This document shows, piece after piece, positions 54,529-62,960 of a stretch of 64,000 nt of DNA. The stretch is from Betaproteobacteria bacterium (GTDB lineage: Bacteria; Pseudomonadota; Gammaproteobacteria; Burkholderiales; Casimicrobiaceae), in NCBI GenBank assembly GCA_009778785.1, contig WRFN01000003.1, forward strand, positions 62,001 through 126,000, in the 5' to 3' direction. How positions within the stretch are numbered: the stretch's first letter is position 1; each line of letters begins with the position of its first letter. The notes beneath the pieces were generated by a model. That model was given only the letters and a program-made list of their open reading frames with translations. It did not search any database and had not been told where the DNA came from. A program made the position numbers and the translations under genes.

Positions 54529-56535
54529 TTACGGCTCGGCGATCTTGGGCAAGCGAAAGCTGAAAGTCGTTCCTTTCCCCAATTCGCTGTCGATTTTCAG
54601 CGAACCGCCGTGGCGGTCGATGACGGTGCGCACCAGCGCCAAGCCGAGCACCAGCCCCGTCTCCTGCGACGAGGCGTGGCTCTCCGGCAATCCCAGCAAG
54701 CGCTGTTGCGCATCCGGCGAAAGGCCGGCGCCCTGATCCCGCACGGCGACGCGCCAGAATTCGCGATCGTCGATCACCGACACGGTGACTTCGCCGCCTT
54801 CGGGGCTGAATTTGACGGCGTTGTGCACAAGATTGAACAGCGCGCGCACCAGCAACGTGGGATGACCGAGCACGAAGGCTTCGTGATAGTAGTCGCGACA
54901 AAAGGCGATGCTGTGTTTGACAGCAAGCGGCCAGATTTCGTTGAGGGTTTCTTCGATGATGGAGGTCAACTCCAGTTCTTTCAACGCGCTCGGCGCCAGT
55001 TGCATCGCTTTGGCGAGAATCACGAATTCGTCGGCAAGGCGAGAGGTTTTGCGGGCGTATAGCTCGATTTTTTCAAAGCACTCGTCGTCGTTCAAGCGGG
55101 AGCGCCCTTGTCGGCGCATGTCGATGAGCGCGATGATTGACGATTGTGGCGAGCGCATGTCGTGCGACAAAAAGTTCAGGAACGATTCGCGTTCGCGATG
55201 AGCGCCTTCGAGATGTTCGCGGGTTTCGCGCAACGCTTCGATGCTGCGCGAAACCGGCTCGATCGGCCCGTGGTGCAGCATCGGCGAGCCGCCCGTCGTC
55301 TGGACTTCAGGTCGCCGTCGCAGCAAAAGATTTTCTTGTTCGAGAAAACGCAGCGCCATCGCCAGCCGTCGCCAACTCCACAGCGGATAAGCCAGAATCA
55401 CGACCAGCAGGAAAGCGAAGGGCTGGATGATCCATTGGGTGTAACGGAGAAAAAACTCGGTGCTGTAATAACCGCCGACCAGCATCAGGATGGAAATGAA
55501 GACCGTCGGCCCCGGCCGCAGCCGCAAATAAGCGAAAAAGAGGACGAGCAACATCGCGCTGAACAATGCCCAAGAGACAATGCCCGGTAACGGTCGCACG
55601 TTGTAGCCCAAACGCAATGCCTCGAAAGTTTGAGCACCGATTTCCACGGCGGGCATAGGGCGCGAGAAACCGGAAACCGGCGTTGGATAGGCGTCGCCCA
55701 AGCCGGTGGCGGTGGCGCCGATGAAAACGATGCGACCGCGCACGGCTTCGAGCGGTACTTCGCCGGCAGCCCAGCGGGCGTAAGAATAAGTTTTGAAATA
55801 ACCAGGGGGCCCGAAGAACGGGATGTGATACCAATTGTCGCGCTGCCAGGCGTCGGCGTGATGGGAAAACTGTTTCGGCGCCTGCTCTCCCGGATAGCGC
55901 TGGGCTTTTTTCGGATCGACCTGTTGAAGCAGCGCCAACGCGGCGTGTGGCCAGCGCGCCTCGCCGAGTCCCTCAAACAGATACACCGAACGGATGATTC
56001 CGTCCGGGTCGATTTCAGAGTGAACGTGTCCGAGCGCAGCGGCGGCTTGCACCAACGGCGGAATCGGCGCTTGTTCGCGCGACCTGTCGCCGATGCGCTC
56101 GTGAATCAGCGGTAAAACAATGTGGCCGTTGCGGCGAATGGCCTCGGCGAGTTGTTCGTCGGCCTTCGGCGAGTGTCGATCCGGTTCGCTGAAAAGAACG
56201 TCCACCATCACGGCGCGCGCACCGGCCTCGGTCAGGCGGTCGATCGCACGGGCGTGGATTTCGCGCGGCCAAGGCAACTGGCCGATGCGGAAAATATCTT
56301 CGTCGCCGATCTCCAGAATCACGATGTCGTCGGGGGGGGGACGTTGAAACTGCTCCAGCGACGCGTCGTAGAGCATATCGTTGAATCGCCAGAACCATTG
56401 GTTACTCAGCGCAACGCCGCAAAAAACCAGCGCGATCACGACGAACAGCACCCACTCGACGTACAAACGCGGCGAGTAGCGAACTCGCTGCGTCAGATAC
56501 CCGCTCAGGGCTGCAACAAGATCAGGCAAGCGCAT
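54529..56535 (-). CDS. CHASE2-domain sensor histidine kinase
   Basis: A 668-residue inner-membrane sensor. An N-terminal membrane segment (WVLFVVIALVFCGVAL) leads into a large extracytoplasmic CHASE2 domain (about 50-330, with IVILEIGDEDIF and FIGATATGLGDAYPTPV), then three closely spaced membrane segments (about 340-410). The cytoplasmic kinase has phospho-acceptor H458 in FLSHDMRSPQSS and an ATP-binding domain with NLVHNAVKFSPEGG, DQGAGL and GKGTTFSF. It is the last gene of a leftward module with the FecR/LysM protein and response regulator. Confidence 0.93.
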   Translation of the reverse strand: MRLPDLVAALSGYLTQRVRYSPRLYVEWVLFVVIALVFCGVALSNQWFWRFNDMLYDASLEQFQRPPPDDIVILEIGDEDIFRIGQLPWPREIHARAIDRLTEAGARAVMVDVLFSEPDRHSPKADEQLAEAIRRNGHIVLPLIHERIGDRSREQAPIPPLVQAAAALGHVHSEIDPDGIIRSVYLFEGLGEARWPHAALALLQQVDPKKAQRYPGEQAPKQFSHHADAWQRDNWYHIPFFGPPGYFKTYSYARWAAGEVPLEAVRGRIVFIGATATGLGDAYPTPVSGFSRPMPAVEIGAQTFEALRLGYNVRPLPGIVSWALFSAMLLVLFFAYLRLRPGPTVFISILMLVGGYYSTEFFLRYTQWIIQPFAFLLVVILAYPLWSWRRLAMALRFLEQENLLLRRRPEVQTTGGSPMLHHGPIEPVSRSIEALRETREHLEGAHRERESFLNFLSHDMRSPQSSIIALIDMRRQGRSRLNDDECFEKIELYARKTSRLADEFVILAKAMQLAPSALKELELTSIIEETLNEIWPLAVKHSIAFCRDYYHEAFVLGHPTLLVRALFNLVHNAVKFSPEGGEVTVSVIDDREFWRVAVRDQGAGLSPDAQQRLLGLPESHASSQETGLVLGLALVRTVIDRHGGSLKIDSELGKGTTFSFRLPKIAEP

Positions 56536-56615
56536 ACGTTTGACTTATCATAAAGATAAGCGCTTTGCCCGAAAAAAGAAAAAACGACACGATCCCCCCG
56601 GACGCCGCCGACTGT

Positions 56616-58277
56616 TTATAACGCGAATAATGGCGGTAAAAAGATTAAAAGTATCCAGGGCGGAAAGCCGCGTTCTTGATCGGGAACGACAAACTTCTGG
56701 CCGCTGCTGTATGAACCTTCGATGCCGTCACTGGTGGTGGCGCGCACTCGAATAAAATAAGTACCGGCGGGCAACCCCGACAAGTCGGTGCTGGGAACGG
56801 TGGCATCGCCTTCTTTCGCGATGGTCGAAAAATCATTCTCAGCGGCCAGTTGCCAATGGTAGGTTTGACCGGGAGCGCCAGCCCAGGCCAGTGTCAGCGC
56901 TTTGTCGTCTTCGGCCAGCGTGGCTTGCGCGACCGGCGCACTCGGCGGCTCAACGACTGTGAACGCGCTCTGCTGACCGAGGGGCCCCAGCCGACCGTCG
57001 GCGCTGCGAGTGGCCAGTTGCCAGAGGTATTGGCCGGCCGTGGCCTCCAGCGTGTAAGACGTTCCCTGATAGTTCTCGACGCGCGACAGCGGCTGCCCGT
57101 CGCGGGTGACCAGAATGTCGTAGGCCACGGCGCCTTCCGGCGCCGCCCACGTTAGCTTGACCGCTCCGGCGGCAACGCGCTTGTTGGCAACAGGCGAGGA
57201 CGCGAACGGCGGTTCGGGACGGGCGTGCAGCACAAAAGCGTTGCCCGCTTCCATGCCGTGTAAGCCGCTGGCCGAAACAGCGCGAGCGCGCAGGTAATAC
57301 TTACCATCGGGCAAACCGGCGATTTTAAATTGCGGCTGGGCGTTTTCATCGGTGGCGACCACATCGTCGAACCCGGCGTCCCGCGCCACAGTGACGCGAT
57401 AAGCGGCGGCATCGGCGACCGGCGGAAAAACGATTTCCAGAACGGTTTGGGTGTATTTCTCGGACAATCCGCTCAAGTCCGGCGCGGGCAGCAACGGGAT
57501 AGGCGCGCTCGCCGCGGCGGCGCCCGCCGCAACGATACTGCCTTCTCCGGCAGGAACCGTGACGCCCGCGTCCTTTTTGCGTTTGCCCGTTTTCGAGGCG
57601 GCAACGTGAACGCGACCGCCGTTCACTTCAACCACGGTTGATTTGTCCTGGCCTTCACCGACTCGGAATTGGGTGCCGCGCACAGCGGTGGTTGCGCTCG
57701 GCGTGGTGATTTCAAAGCGCGCGCCCGGTTTGGTTTGCGGCGCGGCTTTGACGTTGACCCGACCGCGATCGATGTACACCGACGAGCGCTGGGAGCCGGT
57801 CGAGAGTTGGCGCAATTCATCCAGACGGGCGCGGGTGTTCGGCTCGACGACCAGAATACTGCCGTCATCCATCTGTAAGGTAACGAAGCTGTCAACGGCA
57901 ACTTCGATCACGGTGCCGGCAACCAGTTGCTGACCTTCCTGCAATTCAACGCCGTTGCCCTGCGCCTGCCCGTTGATTTTCAGCACCTTGGCGCTTTTGC
58001 TGACCGATCGAACGCGGTTTTCCGGCAGACGCAGCGTTTGCCCCGGTTTGAGCTTGTGAATGTCCATCCCGGGGTTGAACTTCTCGATGGCGCTCCAGCG
58101 AGCGTGACCACCGAGATGGCGCTCGCAGAGATGGCTGACGGTATCGCCCGGCTGAACGATGTAATCGATCACATCGGAAGTTGGCGCAGTTGATTCCACC
58201 GCCGCCGCCGAAACTGCCCACGTCAGCGCCCAAAAGCCGAGAAGTGAAGCTGCGACAGTGTGACGAAAATCAGCCAT
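56616..58277 (-). CDS. Exported FecR-domain protein with LysM and FN3-like repeats
   Basis: A 553-residue protein: signal peptide (LLGFWALTWAVSAAA), a LysM module (YIVQPGDTVSHLCERHLGG, about 45-95) that should bind peptidoglycan, a FecR domain (about 110-235, with FEITTPSATTAVRGTQFRVG), then three fibronectin-like domains of about 90 residues (275-530) and a C-terminal hydrophobic end PPWILLIFLPPLFAL that may anchor it. It sits between a response regulator and a CHASE2 kinase, suggesting a periplasmic accessory for that signalling pair. Confidence 0.88.
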   Translation of the reverse strand: MADFRHTVAASLLGFWALTWAVSAAAVESTAPTSDVIDYIVQPGDTVSHLCERHLGGHARWSAIEKFNPGMDIHKLKPGQTLRLPENRVRSVSKSAKVLKINGQAQGNGVELQEGQQLVAGTVIEVAVDSFVTLQMDDGSILVVEPNTRARLDELRQLSTGSQRSSVYIDRGRVNVKAAPQTKPGARFEITTPSATTAVRGTQFRVGEGQDKSTVVEVNGGRVHVAASKTGKRKKDAGVTVPAGEGSIVAAGAAAASAPIPLLPAPDLSGLSEKYTQTVLEIVFPPVADAAAYRVTVARDAGFDDVVATDENAQPQFKIAGLPDGKYYLRARAVSASGLHGMEAGNAFVLHARPEPPFASSPVANKRVAAGAVKLTWAAPEGAVAYDILVTRDGQPLSRVENYQGTSYTLEATAGQYLWQLATRSADGRLGPLGQQSAFTVVEPPSAPVAQATLAEDDKALTLAWAGAPGQTYHWQLAAENDFSTIAKEGDATVPSTDLSGLPAGTYFIRVRATTSDGIEGSYSSGQKFVVPDQERGFPPWILLIFLPPLFAL

Positions 58278-58319
58278 AAGAATTCGGACTGTCAAAATCA
58301 ACCCGTTAAAATTGAAAAG

Positions 58320-59021
58320 TCAAAGCGGCTCCGGCTCAATGTGTTCGATACGATAACCATAGCCATAGACCGAAATCAAGCAAAAGCCGTTCTCCGGCGT
58401 CAGTTCGAGCTTGCGTCGCAGCCGACTGATGTGGGTATCCAAGGTCCGCGAACTGACCGACTCGGAAGCGCCCCACACGGCTTGCAGCGTCTGCACACGC
58501 GGCACCAGCTGGCCGATGTGGCGGAACAAATACCAGGCCAGATCGAATTCCTTTTGCGTCAGGTCAACCAGCCGACCGTTAATCATCGCCGTTCGGGCGT
58601 TGCGATCGAGCATCAGCGCGCCGCTGTTCAGCACCATTTGTTGCGAGGAATCGACACTCGCGCGCCGCCGCATCACCGCGCCAATGCGCGCCATCAGCTC
58701 GGCAGGCCGGATCGGCTTGGTCAAGTAATCGTCGGCGCCTGCCGTCAACGCATCGACGATGTCGGCCTCGTTGTCCTGCTGCGAAACGAAGATGACCGGC
58801 ACTGGCTCCAGCAATTGCTCGCGGATCCAGTCCAGCACTTCCCGACCGGTCGCCCCCGGCGTCTGCCAGTCGAGCAAAGCCAAATCGAAAACTTCTCGAC
58901 GCAACACTCGCATCACATCGTCGCCACGAGCAAACGCATGCACCTCATGGCCGGCTTGCACCAACAATGAAATAAGAGCATCCCCTTGGGCTACATCGTC
59001 TTCAAGTACTAGAATACGCAT
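58320..59021 (-). CDS. OmpR-family response regulator
   Basis: A 233-residue two-domain regulator. The receiver has acidic residues LEDD near the N terminus, phospho-acceptor D51 in LALLDWQTPG, and K in YLTKPIRP. The C-terminal winged helix (about 130-228) has LTQKEFDLAWYLFRHIGQ and RTLDTHISRLRRKLE. It heads the three-gene signalling module and is probably phosphorylated by the CHASE2 kinase two genes downstream. Confidence 0.93.
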   Translation of the reverse strand: MRILVLEDDVAQGDALISLLVQAGHEVHAFARGDDVMRVLRREVFDLALLDWQTPGATGREVLDWIREQLLEPVPVIFVSQQDNEADIVDALTAGADDYLTKPIRPAELMARIGAVMRRRASVDSSQQMVLNSGALMLDRNARTAMINGRLVDLTQKEFDLAWYLFRHIGQLVPRVQTLQAVWGASESVSSRTLDTHISRLRRKLELTPENGFCLISVYGYGYRIEHIEPEPL

Positions 59022-59381
59022 AAGATAATCTCCCCCTACGCAAAAACATCACAACTTTCGTTGTCGCGTCACTACCATCACGCTCCCAGCGTAAGCAATA
59101 GCCAAGCGTTGGTAAGCACTAGCTATTATTGTTAAACAATAGCACAAAAAAAGTTTGTATGCACCATCCCAAAAAGCCACCACCGTAACCGCCCACTCCT
59201 TCACAAAGCACGCACCGGCGGCATTCCTTTGGACTGCTTCGGTGATAACCATCCGCCACGACAACGCGGTCGAGTGTTGCAGATTGTTCACACTTAAAAT
59301 GGCTTGGCAGCGCGGTTTCCGCCCGCCGATCAGCCAAAAAAGCCATGAAGAAAAAAAACTGCCCATTTCTGTTTTTTTCCA

Positions 59382-59422
59382 CCATTTATTGCGGTAGAAT
59401 CCAATTGTGTCGCTAGATATAG
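59382..59422 (+). promoter_or_regulatory. Candidate paired NrdR boxes upstream of nrdD
   Basis: Two ten-base cores, CCATTTATTG (59382-59391) and CTAGATATAG (59413-59422), match the NrdR box core CwATATATwG at 8 and 9 of 10 positions. Their centres are 31 bases apart, three helical turns, the usual spacing of NrdR pairs. They lie 225-265 bases before nrdD. NrdR represses ribonucleotide reductase genes according to nucleotide levels. The rest of the 626-base gap (59022-59647) shows no gene I can support. Confidence 0.55.
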
Positions 59423-59647
59423 CGGTTTCGGTGTTACAGATCGCCCTCCGATAGCTTTGTCCGTTTGCTGTTTTCGGTCGCTGCTTTTGATCACGTATCT
59501 GTTGGACTCCGAAAGAAACGACATTCTGGCGTTTCACCCAGTTACCCCGCAATTTTTGTGCCGTTTTTGTACAGTTTTTGAAGTGGTGCGGTTTTTTGCC
59601 GCGGTTGTGTGTTGCCACCCGGTTGAATTTTTCCCCGAAAGAAAACT

Positions 59648-61702
59648 ATGCTCGCTCCGTCGCCAGTCCCCCCCGCCTCCTTGGGAGAATCTTCTCTGTT
59701 ACCGCGCCAGATCGTTAAGCGCAATGGATCGCGGGTGCCGTTTGAGTTGGAAAAAATCACGGTAGCGATTACCAAAGCAGGCAACGCAACCGGCGAGTTT
59801 GACGAGGACGAAGCGCAACGACTTGCCTCGCAAGTGGGTCGAGTACTGGCTTATAAAGCCCCGGACGGCGTACCGAGCATTGAAGCAATTCAGGACCGCG
59901 TCGAAGAAACTTTGATCGCTGCGGGTTACTATGTGACGGCGCGCGCCTACATTGTCTATCGTGAAAAACACAAACGGTTGCGCGATACGCAAAAAACGCT
60001 GATCAACGTCGCCAACGCCATCGACGAATATCTCGATCAGCGCGACTGGCGGGTCAACGCCAACGCCAATCAGGGCTATTCACTGGGCGGGCTGATTCTG
60101 AACGTGTCGGGCAAAGTGGTCGCTAACTACTGGCTCGATCATGTCTATGAACCGGAAATCGGGCAAGCGCACCGCGAAGGCGATGTGCACATTCACGATC
60201 TCGACATGTTGGCCGGTTATTGCGCCGGCTGGTCGCTGCGCACTTTGCTGTTTGAAGGCTTGAACGGCGTGCCCGGCAAAGTGGAAGCGGGGCCGCCGAA
60301 ACACATGAGCAGCGCGGTCGGGCAAATCGTCAACTTCCTGGGCACGTTGCAGAACGAGTGGGCGGGCGCGCAGGCGTTTTCGTCGTTCGACACTTACATG
60401 GCGCCGTTCATCCGCAAGGACAACATGCCCTACGACGACGTAAAGCAGTGCATTCAGGAACTGATTTATAACCTGAACGTGCCGTCGCGCTGGGGAACGC
60501 AAACGCCGTTCACCAATCTGACGTTCGACTGGGTGTGTCCCGAAGATTTGCGTGAGCAAGCGCCGATGATCGGCGGCGTTGAGCAACCGTTCACTTACGG
60601 CGATCTGCAAAAAGAAATGGACATGATCAACCGCGCGTACATCGAAGTGATGACCACTGGTGACGCCAAAGGGCGCGTGTTCACTTTCCCGATTCCGACT
60701 TACAACATCACGCCGGATTTCAACTGGGATCACCCGAACTGCGAATTGTTGTTTGAGATGACCGCCAAGTACGGGCTGCCGTATTTCCAGAACTTCCTCA
60801 ATTCGGAACTGAAGCCCAACATGATTCGCTCGATGTGTTGCCGGTTGCAACTCGATTTGCGCGAACTGTTGAAGCGCGGCAACGGCTTGTTCGGCAGCGC
60901 CGAGCAAACCGGCTCGCTGGGCGTGGTGACGATCAACTGCGCGCGGCTGGGTTATCTGTACGCCGGGGATCGCGAAGGACTGTACCGCCGCCTCGATTAC
61001 CTGCTGGAAATTGCCAAGGAAAGTCTCGAAGTCAAACGCAAAGTGATTCAGCGCCTGATCGATCAGGGCTTGTTCCCCTATACCAAGCGCTATCTGGGAA
61101 CGTTGCGCAACCATTTTTCGACGCTCGGCATCAACGGCGTCAACGAGATGATTCGCAACTTCACCGGCGACAAAGAAAACATCGTCACCGAATGGGGTCA
61201 CGCCTTTGCCGAAGACTTGTTGAACCATTTGCGCGAACGGATGATCGCCTTCCAGGAAGAAACCGGTCACCTCTACAATCTGGAAGCCACCCCGGCGGAA
61301 GGAACGACGTACCGCTTCGCCAAGGAAGACCGCAAACGCTTCCCGGACATTCTGCAAGCCGGAACGCCGGATGCGCCGTACTACACCAATTCGACGCAGT
61401 TGCCAGTGGGCTTCACCGACGATCCCTTTGAAGCGCTGGCGCGGCAAGAACCGTTGCAAACCAAGTACACCGGCGGCACCGTTCTGCATTTGTACATGAC
61501 CGAGCGCGTGTCGTGCGCCAACGCCTGCCGCGATTTGATCCGGCGTGCGCTTGAGCGTTTCCGTTTACCGTATGTAACGGTGACGCCGACCTTCTCGATT
61601 TGCCCCGTGCATGGTTATCTCGCCGGGGAACATGAATTTTGTCCGAAGTGCGATGAAGCGCTGTTGGCGAAAAAGAAACAACAGGCGTTGGCGCCGGTCT
61701 GA
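59648..61702 (+). CDS. nrdD: Anaerobic ribonucleoside-triphosphate reductase, main chain lacking the glycyl-radical tail
   Basis: Class III reductase that makes deoxynucleotides without oxygen. The 684-residue chain has an N-terminal ATP-cone (about 18-110, RQIVKRNGSRVPFELEKI), the 10-stranded barrel with active-site C431 in GVVTINCARLGYL, and the zinc site C652-P-V-H655 and C665-x-x-C668. It then stops at KKKQQALAPV, before the glycyl-radical motif that every single-chain NrdD carries. That segment is encoded separately 114 bases downstream. It forms a locus with nrdG and follows probable NrdR boxes. Confidence 0.95.
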   Translation: MLAPSPVPPASLGESSLLPRQIVKRNGSRVPFELEKITVAITKAGNATGEFDEDEAQRLASQVGRVLAYKAPDGVPSIEAIQDRVEETLIAAGYYVTARAYIVYREKHKRLRDTQKTLINVANAIDEYLDQRDWRVNANANQGYSLGGLILNVSGKVVANYWLDHVYEPEIGQAHREGDVHIHDLDMLAGYCAGWSLRTLLFEGLNGVPGKVEAGPPKHMSSAVGQIVNFLGTLQNEWAGAQAFSSFDTYMAPFIRKDNMPYDDVKQCIQELIYNLNVPSRWGTQTPFTNLTFDWVCPEDLREQAPMIGGVEQPFTYGDLQKEMDMINRAYIEVMTTGDAKGRVFTFPIPTYNITPDFNWDHPNCELLFEMTAKYGLPYFQNFLNSELKPNMIRSMCCRLQLDLRELLKRGNGLFGSAEQTGSLGVVTINCARLGYLYAGDREGLYRRLDYLLEIAKESLEVKRKVIQRLIDQGLFPYTKRYLGTLRNHFSTLGINGVNEMIRNFTGDKENIVTEWGHAFAEDLLNHLRERMIAFQEETGHLYNLEATPAEGTTYRFAKEDRKRFPDILQAGTPDAPYYTNSTQLPVGFTDDPFEALARQEPLQTKYTGGTVLHLYMTERVSCANACRDLIRRALERFRLPYVTVTPTFSICPVHGYLAGEHEFCPKCDEALLAKKKQQALAPV

Positions 61703-61816
61703 AATCCGCGCGAACGTTTTGTTGGAAAGTGGAAGTAAGCAGTAAAATAAGCAGTAGGCAGTATCCAAGAATACCCAACAACCCAGACAGGAAGTTTCAT
61801 TGAAGGAGTTAGAAAA

Positions 61817-61993
61817 ATGAATGTGCAAAAAGTTGAAACCCCCATGCCCATCATTTTGAATGACAGCGAGCGTCAACGCTGCGAAGTATGGACGCGAGTC
61901 ATGGGCTATCATCGGCCCGTGGCGTCGTTCAATATCGGTAAGAGAAGCGAGCACCGTGAGCGCCGCTTCTTCTGCGAGGCGCGGATCAAATAA
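61817..61993 (+). CDS. Separate glycyl-radical segment of the anaerobic reductase
   Basis: A 58-residue protein preceded by AAGGAG eight bases upstream. Residues 22-42 contain CEVWTRVMGYHRPVASFN, continuing IGK, which matches the C-terminal glycyl-radical motif of class III reductases (RVxGYxRPVxxFNxGK). Gly30 would carry the radical. It should dock on the NrdD main chain and be activated by NrdG, in the way GrcA replaces the radical domain of pyruvate formate-lyase. It is too short for most automatic gene calling. C22 could contribute to the zinc site. Confidence 0.88.
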   Translation: MNVQKVETPMPIILNDSERQRCEVWTRVMGYHRPVASFNIGKRSEHRERRFFCEARIK

Positions 61994-62027
61994 TTCTCCT
62001 TAGAGGTGCGTTCTTTACCGCACCAGG

Positions 62028-62062
62028 CGGCCTTCCCCAAGCAATATCGGAAGGCCGTTTTT
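62028..62062 (+). terminator. Rho-independent terminator between the radical segment and nrdG
   Basis: CGGCCTTCC pairs with GGAAGGCCG around a twelve-base loop and is followed by TTTTT. It lies 34 bases after the radical-segment stop and 30 before nrdG, so nrdG is either expressed by read-through or from its own start. Confidence 0.8.
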
Positions 62063-62092
62063 CTTGCGCCCCACTTCTGTGAGAATGATTGA

Positions 62093-62839
62093 ATGAACGA
62101 TTCGCCTCCGTTATCTCCGCCTTTGCCGAACGCGCTGCCCGCTTCGGCGCTGCGCATCGGCGGGCTGGTGTCGTTCACGGCCACCGATTACCCGGGCGCG
62201 CTGGCGGCGGTGGTGTTTTGTCAGGGTTGTCCGTGGCGCTGCGCGTATTGTCACAACCCGCATTTGATTCCGTCGCGCAGCGACGATCTGCTCGACTGGT
62301 CGGCAATCAGCCAATGGTTGGACACTCGGCGCGGCTTGCTCGACGCCGTGGTGTTTTCCGGCGGCGAACCGACAGCGCAATCGGCGTTGCTCGAAGTGAT
62401 CACGGCAACACGCGCGCAAGGCTTCCGGATAGGTTTGCACACCGGCGGCGCCTACCCGCGTCGGCTGCAAACCTTGCTGCCGCATCTCAACTGGATCGGC
62501 TTCGACCTCAAGGCCGACCCCGCCGGTTACGCGCAAGTTACCGGAATCGCCGACAGCGAGCTGACCGCGTTCGAAGCGCTAGCCTTGATCCAAAGCGCCA
62601 ACGTGCCGTTTGAAATACGCACGACCGTTCACGGCGCGCTGACGCCGCCGGAAACGCTGCAAGCGCTGGCGGCAATCCTCAAAGAGCGCGACGTCACGCG
62701 CTGGGTGTTGCAGCCGTTCCGGGCGCAGGGCTGCGAGAACGAAGCGCTGCTGGCACGCGCCGCCGAAGCGGAGGTTCTCGACGAAGAACTGTTGCAGACC
62801 TTGCGGGAATTCGTGCCGGACATCGAAGTGCGGCGCTAG
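62093..62839 (+). CDS. nrdG: Anaerobic ribonucleotide reductase activating protein (radical SAM)
   Basis: Generates the glycyl radical on the reductase. The 248-residue protein has the 4Fe-4S radical SAM motif CPWRCAYC (CxxxCxxC), the SAM-binding FSGGEPTAQ, and LNWIGFDLKADPAGYAQVTG. It opens with the pyruvate-formate-lyase-activase-like segment GGLVSFTATDYPGALAAVVF. In this genome its target Gly is on the separate 58-residue protein just upstream. Confidence 0.93.
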   Translation: MNDSPPLSPPLPNALPASALRIGGLVSFTATDYPGALAAVVFCQGCPWRCAYCHNPHLIPSRSDDLLDWSAISQWLDTRRGLLDAVVFSGGEPTAQSALLEVITATRAQGFRIGLHTGGAYPRRLQTLLPHLNWIGFDLKADPAGYAQVTGIADSELTAFEALALIQSANVPFEIRTTVHGALTPPETLQALAAILKERDVTRWVLQPFRAQGCENEALLARAAEAEVLDEELLQTLREFVPDIEVRR

Positions 62840-62960
62840 GAATTTTCTCCCGCCGAATTAACCTGCTAGACTTACGTCATTTCGACCCTACCAAAAGGCG
62901 TACCGTGTTGGAAGCAGGAAACAAACCCGAAGCCCTTCGCTGCCTGAAAGCGCTGCGCTC

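Noticed and set aside
59049..59618. 189-codon open frame on the minus strand upstream of nrdD
   Set aside because: Unconvincing composition, no recognisable domain, no good ribosome site, and it covers the likely nrdD control region.
61700..61820. Split nrdD as a simple sequencing frameshift
   Set aside because: The pieces are separated by 114 non-coding bases, each has its own start, and the second has a strong ribosome site; a single-base error cannot join them.
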